DNA of 64,000 bases from positions 13,438,157 through 13,502,156 of the forward strand of contig OU015566.1 of NCBI GenBank assembly GCA_907165135.1, read 5' to 3'. The notes under the pieces are model-generated. The model had not been told where the DNA came from and did not search any database. It saw nothing but the letters and a program-made list of their open reading frames with translations. How positions within the stretch are numbered: position 1 is the first letter of the stretch; every line of letters starts with the position of its first letter. This document shows, in pieces, positions 58,201 through 64,000 of this stretch. A program made the translations under genes and the position numbers. Source of the stretch: Oikopleura dioica (taxonomy: Eukaryota > Chordata > Appendicularia > Copelata > Oikopleuridae).

Positions 58201-61200
58201 TGGAGAGTACGATTCCGACAGCGATGTAATCTGCACCGATGAATACACCGAAATCAACCCGGGCCAAGGCGGAGAAGTCGTCGTTTCATTGGTGAATGGT
58301 CGACCATCTCAGGACTCTTTCTCCACTTCCATCGAGTTGCAAGAATTCACCCGAGCCACGAAGATCCGAATCCGTCTTCTCGAGGTCAACACTCACTACG
58401 GTCACTTCATGTCTGCCGGCGACAACGATCCAAAAGTCTTCCAGCGTTATTTCTACGCGATCAAAGACGTCGAAATCGGCGGCCGATGCGTCTGCAATGG
58501 CCACGCCGACAACTGCGTAGAAAAAGACGGCGAGTACCACTGCGAGTGCCAGCACAACACGACCGGACGAAACTGCGATCAGTGCGCGGCGAATCATGTT
58601 CAGAAAAAGTGGCGACCTGGAACTCCTGGAAACCCGAACGAGTGCGAACGATGCAACTGCAACGGACACACTGAGACTTGCTTTTATGATGAAAATGTTG
58701 ATGCCAACAAGCAGAGTATGGATTTGGCCATGAACTATGAGGGCGGTGGAGTGTGCCAGAACTGCGGAGATAATACTGAAGGAAATAACTGCGAACGATG
58801 CAAGCCTGGATTCTGGAGACCTCATGATGCCCCTCTTAGTGATCCTTGCCTTCGTAAGTTTTCAGCCAATCAAAATGGAGAATTTTGATAATAAGCGAAT
58901 CAAAACCACTGATTTTAAAATTAAAAATAAGCCAATAAGATTCGTCTGCTTTTTCGAAGAGCTTTTTTTGGCTCAAAAATTTGATCTTGACCCCCATTCT
59001 TGCGTCGGCAATTCATCAAGCTGCCAATAAAATCGACTGCGCATGCATTATGCACCGGGTCTTGCTTGCCATGTCGGAAGTCATTTCCCACGTGAGCTCT
59101 ATAATTAGCCTCCTCTCGCTCTCACACGTGACCCGCGTCCAGCCCGCGCTCGTAAATTCTAGCAGGGCGCACGTGTGAGCCGAAAAAATGGCTAAGTTGA
59201 CCGATTTATAATTATAATTGCGCATAATTGTAAATTTAACCCTCCTTTTCTAAAAATTACCAGCTGAAAGTAATCCTCTTTTCTTCTAGCCTGCGACTGC
59301 GAGGAAGCCCATTCCGAAGGAACCTGCAATCCACACACTGGACAATGCAACTGCGCTCCAAACTACGGTGGAAAACAGTGCAACACTTGCGCGCCCAAGA
59401 TCTTTTACTATCCAAAATGCGACCGTGAATTCCGTAAGTACTCTTCCTTGATTCCAGAAAATCTCCAAAACGAGCGAACTCGCTCCTTTGCCTTTTCTCG
59501 GATCAAGTGTGAATCAAACTGAAATTGCTGATGAATAGCTCTGACTGTATAAATAGAACTTCCTGCGGGTTTTGACTACAGTAGCTTCCCAACTGGTACA
59601 GTACACGCGTAGTCTTTCGTCAAATTTGGCAACAACTTTCCGTTTCTCAGCCAAATTTCTTCATAAACAACAATTTTTCTCTTCGCCTTTTTTGAAAAAT
59701 ATATCGACTTTGATATTGATCTAATTACCCACCAATTAACCCATCGTAACAATAACCGTAAATGAGAAAGAAAAAGTCGTGACTTTGACATTTGGGGAAA
59801 TGTCAAATGTCATTGGCTTTTGAACTTCAACCTTGAAAGGGTTTCAATTTACGCAAAGACGTTTCATTTTCGACATCGTTAAAATAAGGGGCCTCTTCTT
59901 GCTTCCGGGAGGAAGTCGTTAAAGAGCATTACCGGGTGGGAAGAAAGGGTTGGACATTTAATGGACAAGAAATTCTGTATAAAAATTATGTAACCGCATC
60001 ATGAGAACAGTTTGCGGTATCTTAGGAAAACAAAAAAGAAATACCGACTTTGAAATTCATCCTCCGATTGAATTTCCCTAATCCCATCTTTTCTTGTTTC
60101 TTTTTCAAAATCTCTTTCAATAGACCTTGAGATTTTGCCCATTTTATCCCCCGAAATCATTCTCAAACTGATTCTAGAGTGTGATGAATGCTCCGAAGCC
60201 CTCCTCGACCGAATCTTCCCCGAGACTGACAAGGTCACCCAGACCATGACTCAGCTCAACAACGTCATCACTTCCAAGCTCACTCAGACCAAGTTCGATA
60301 CTCTCGCTCAGGGCAAGGATGATATCGAGCGATCAATCTCTCTCATCAACGAAGGAATGGATCTCTACAACAACCACGATGCCAAAATGAGCTTCTTGCA
60401 AAAGGACATTTGCGGAAAAGACGGTGAACTAGCACACTGGGTTTCTGTCTTTATGGCGACCAAGGCTGCTTTCAATAAAACCATTCAAGGTAATCAAGCT
60501 TCCGCGAACCCTTTTTCATCCTTTTCAGACGGCAACAAGCTCCAGCAAGAGTTCGAGCAACAAGCTATCCGAGCTGAAACAATCTTGAACGATTTCAAAG
60601 ACGTCCAAAACATGTCTCCAACTGAGTACGAGCGAAGAATGAAGGACGCCCGACGAGAAGTGCAGGAGCTCCAGCAAATCTACGCTTCGAACGTCTACTT
60701 GCCTCTTTTGAACTCTGCCGAGGCCGAGCGAGATGAAGCCGTAGATCTGCTCAATGTTGTCAAAGAGCGATTCGGAGGTGGAGAAACAACCGGACGATGC
60801 CATTCCAACCACCAGCCAGTAGATTTCTACAGCCAACGACTTCACCCAGCAACAAAGGATAACTTCAAGTTTACACCTGGAGATATCAACGCCATCGACA
60901 TCGATGGAACCTACCGACCAGTTGCTGTTGAAGAGCCAGATTACGACACTTACGATTCTGAGGACTACTCCGTTGACGACTTTGAAGATGACTACAGTGA
61001 TGATGGTTACGATGTTGACGAAGATGCTGTTGTTCCTGATGTCATCGATCCTGAAGATTATTCTGATTACACGTAACTTGTTGTTTCTGAAACTTGTACT
61101 TATCCTTCTTTCTAGCGAGGATGTCTATGAAGCGCCAAAGAAAATCGATCCTCTTGGACTCGAACTCATCGACAGCCCCTCAACTTACGAGAACGCCCGA

Positions 61201-64000
61201 TGCCCAACTGATAAACAGCTCGCTATCATTCCCGATGAGAACTCAAGAACCATCGTCGAGGAAATTCTCCGCGGCAGCAATGTCAAAGAGGCAATTATCG
61301 GCCTCAAAGCTACTGCTTCTGTTCCTCCAGATTCGTGGAAATGGGTAAGAATCGGCGTTTCAAAACATTTTTCAAATCAAATTATAGGAATCTCCTCGAT
61401 GGAGAAGCATTCCCGTCGATATGACAATGTTCGCTGAGCCTTCAAATGATCCGACGAAGAAGTGCGTCACAATGACCAAACGAGGTTTTGTCGCTGAGAA
61501 GTGTACCGATGAGCTTGAGCACTTTGTCTGCCTCGGAAAAGGTAATAATTTCATTATTTATGCTCATAAATCCAATCTATCCTAGATATCGATCAGAAAT
61601 GGCGATTCTTTATCGAAAAGAACACTGATGGCCTCAACTACAACGGCGCTCAATTTGCTTGTAACTCTTCTAGCATCCAGGGTTCGCCCAGAATCGGAGC
61701 AGTTATTCATATTCCAAAGACTTTCATGTAAGATCTTCTCATTTTTATGGGCTTCAATAAAAAATTTTTCAGGATCATGAAACGATTCATGGAAGACCAA
61801 AAGCCTCCCGTCAACAAGGCATGGATTGGTCTTCGATCTCATGATGCCATGGCTGATGTTCGATGGCGATGGGCCAATGGAATGGGCTGGAACTCGGCCC
61901 TTCTTGACGCTGTTGACATCAACAAGATGAACAAAGACGTTGTCAACGACGGTAAAACTTGCCTCGCTGTCAGCCAAAACAATGGAAACGTAAGTCAACA
62001 CCAGCACCCGTCAAACTCTAATTGATAAATTTAAGATTGAATGGAAAGCTGTCCGATGCGATGAGCCAAGACCATACCTTTGTGGTCGAAACCCACCACC
62101 AAACTCGTATTCTCCAGCTCTTTCCCGAAGCAAGCGAAATCTGCCCGTTCTTGTCAACTCTCTCCGTCGAGTCACTAGAAACTCCCTCGATGATCTCAAC
62201 GCTGTCCAGGACCGACCTCAGTACAGCTACACTGAACTCGCTCCCAACAGTAATTTAATCATGGTTAACGATTATCGACCAGGTGGTGACTACCCTCTCA
62301 CTTCCAACCTCGTTGATCAACTTGAATGCGTCGAATACATAACAAACAAAGCTTCGAGCACTCACAAGAAGCTCTCCTCGCTGGAAAACCGAATCCACGA
62401 CGCGGAAGACATCAACGCTGAAACCGGAGCTCTCGTAAATAAACTCGAAGAGGATCTCAAAGAAGTCTATGACGACATCGAGCTTATCCACGATGTCAAC
62501 AGAAACATCCAAGCGGGTTTTGACGCTAATGATGACACTGAGGATCTTGCTGACAGCGCCAGTGCCGCTCTTGACGAGCTCGAAGACTACGATTCGATCG
62601 ACTTCCGAATCCCAGAGATTATCGAGCGAACTGAAGATCTCAAGGACCACGACTGGCCAGAAATCGAAAAGCAAGTTGGCGATGCTCGTCTTCGAGCAAA
62701 ACTTCTCCACGACAAGTATCTCGAGCTTCTCAAGATCTTCAGCATTGCCGATGGCGCTTGCACCTACCATGATAACGGAAAGGTCACTTGTGACGATGTT
62801 CCCGGTCTCCACAACTTGGCCGCCATTCTCTACAATGCTGCGAAGATGATCGCCGAGGGTGAAAGGGCACTTGAAAATACCGATGCACAACTCAGCCGAT
62901 TCGATGGAAACCGTGACATGTACACTGAGCCATGCGATGCCGGAGAAGCCCCAGATTTCAGCTCCTTCGAACAATTAAACAAGACCTGGCACGGAATTCA
63001 GGAAGATATTGCCTTCCTGGACCTTGCTAATCTCAAGGACTACACGTACACCGACGAAGATATTGCTCGACTTGATGCTATCGGTGCCAAGATCAAGGCT
63101 GTCTATGATGATCTCAAAGACATCTACCGAGGCAAAACTCCTCCAGATATTGCTGAAGGCGATTATGCCAATCTCTGGGGCTTGGAAGGCGCTGTTCAGT
63201 TCATGAAGAATCCTGGCTGCTGGTACAAGGATGAAGTTTGTGAGTACGACGTTACTGATGATGTTGAGCTCAAACAATGGTTCGACAAATACAAGGAAAT
63301 CATAGACGACGCTATTGCCAAGGCTGAAGAGACTCTCAACAATGGTTCGATTGTAAACACGCTGAGCAGTGCGCGTCAAATCTACGATGGATATATCGCG
63401 CCAGAACAGAACATTGCCGCGGAAGTAGGCGAGAGCCTTTCAGAGCTGGATGATCAAATCATGGAAATCCAACACTTGATCGAGTCGACAAAATCTCTCC
63501 TCCAGCGAGTTCCACTTGAAAAAACCGCGCAAAAACTTTCCGAGTCTGAGCGTATCTCGCCAAGCGTCGGTGAACTTGCTGACAGCCGATTCCACTTTGA
63601 AATCGAAGCCAATGTACGACTTCAGCGAGGTGAAAACAACATCCTTTCTTTCGGAAATGATGACTCTTTCGTCACCATCGACACTGAACAAAAACATGCT
63701 GTGGCGACTTTTGTCAATGCCAACGCCGAGTTTGAGCTCCGATCAAGCATGCCAATCAACAACGGATTTTTCTACAATATCAAGTTTGCCAAGATGGGTC
63801 GACGAATCGAGCTCATCACTACTTGCGCTCAAGATGATTGCGGATCTGCCGATGGTGGTGCTGATGGCGATCGAGAAGATCAACGTCGACGACGTCGTCA
63901 CAACCGAAGAAAGCGTCTTTCTCGACGAGTTTCTCGCGCTGCTGATGCTAGCACTCCCAGTGTCATGTTCCTCGACCCCGAGTACGCTATTTGGGATGAC
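55288..64000 (+). CDS. Laminin alpha-type chain with two C-type lectin domains (3' end beyond window)
   Basis: Ten exons so far: 55288-55399, 57822-58853, 59290-59433, 60178-60489, 60529-61072, 61116-61344, 61388-61541, 61586-61727, 61773-61989, 62036-64000 (open at the edge), 1617 codons. Order: signal peptide (MLSRILAFLALSGVRAQ); laminin N-terminal domain to about residue 255; three laminin EGF domains (CVCNGHADNC, CNCNGHTETC, CDCEEAHSEGTC); coil; acidic Asp/Tyr stretch; a C-type lectin domain (about 730-840: AIIGLKA, CVTMTKRGFVAEKC, FVC); a second one (about 845-985: KAWIGLRSHDAMADVRWRWA, CDEPRPYLC); a long coil; then the start of a laminin G domain with an Arg-rich insert. The G domain makes it an alpha chain. 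It is a secreted basement-membrane protein. Usual alpha arms have many more EGF domains and no lectin domains. Confidence 0.88.
55400..57821 (+). other. Large first intron of the laminin gene
   Basis: At 2.4 kb it is the longest intron modelled in the window after which all others are short. It holds an inverted repeat at 56333-56512 and one GTGACGCCCTTATTT motif near 57765. Large first introns often hold enhancers; that is inference. Confidence 0.7.
56333..56512. repeat. Inverted repeat in laminin intron 1
   Basis: Left arm about 56333-56408 and right arm about 56436-56512 mirror each other with mismatches, sharing TATGGGGA, TTTGAGCCAAT, CCAATCAGAAG and TATATAACCCCCC. No ORF. Confidence 0.65.

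Noticed and set aside
60125-60177. Extra laminin coding sequence upstream of exon 4 (acceptor at 60123)
   Set aside because: It is in frame, but the acceptor at 60177 joins directly to CDECSEALL, the cysteine pair that normally opens the coil, whereas the longer form adds a hydrophobic stretch out of place.

Overview
The window looks like nuclear DNA of a larvacean tunicate (Oikopleura-type). That assignment is inference. It rests on very small introns (mostly 40-110 bp), strong AG acceptors placed a few bases before start codons as expected for spliced-leader trans-splicing, head-to-tail genes 90-300 bp apart, an unusual share of GA-AG introns, and an animal gene set that includes a GH9 cellulase with a CBM2-like module, a combination known in tunicates. 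Most genes are split into exons too short to stand out as long ORFs. I built the models by hand from reading frame, splice phase and family conservation, so exon coordinates are predictions.

Layout. 1-4.0 kb: the 5' part of an EMX homeobox gene on the minus strand, whose last homeodomain exon lies beyond base 1. 4.0-12.6 kb: gene-poor, with one complete hAT-like MITE and a tandem duplication. 12.7-13.9 kb: a two-exon secreted peptide precursor whose intron holds a MITE and a small minus-strand ORF with its own TATA box. 15.1-15.7 kb (minus): a two-helix membrane protein. 15.9-27.8 kb (plus): a dense run with a 91-residue unknown protein, two tandem BTB-BACK genes, the APC/C subunit ANAPC1 and an ankyrin/SOCS-box protein. 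27.8-32.4 kb: repeats. 32.5-33.2 kb: a membrane-protein ORF split by a MITE. 33.9-39.8 kb: a coiled-coil gene fragment, a NEK-type kinase, a RING protein and a small ankyrin-like gene. 39.9-42.1 kb: repeats and one doubtful exon. 42.2-43.1 kb: a basic unknown protein. 45.1-53.8 kb: an orphan gene, then four minus-strand genes in series (read in the order kinase with coiled-coil tail, GH9 cellulase, MFSD11-like transporter, RING protein). 55.3-64 kb: a laminin alpha-type gene with a very short arm and two C-type lectin domains, running off the window end.

How the genes relate. The plus-strand block is rich in ubiquitin-ligase parts: BTB proteins are normally CUL3 adaptors, ANAPC1 is the APC/C scaffold and a SOCS box normally recruits Elongin/CUL5. 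Two RING proteins lie further along. The tandem BTB pair and the ORF before it are spaced like an operon. The two most striking points are the laminin/lectin architecture and seven introns whose only reading-frame-preserving solution is GA-AG, with a shared donor AG|GAA. One of these removes an apparent in-frame stop from a kinase and another restores the C-x2-C spacing of a RING finger.
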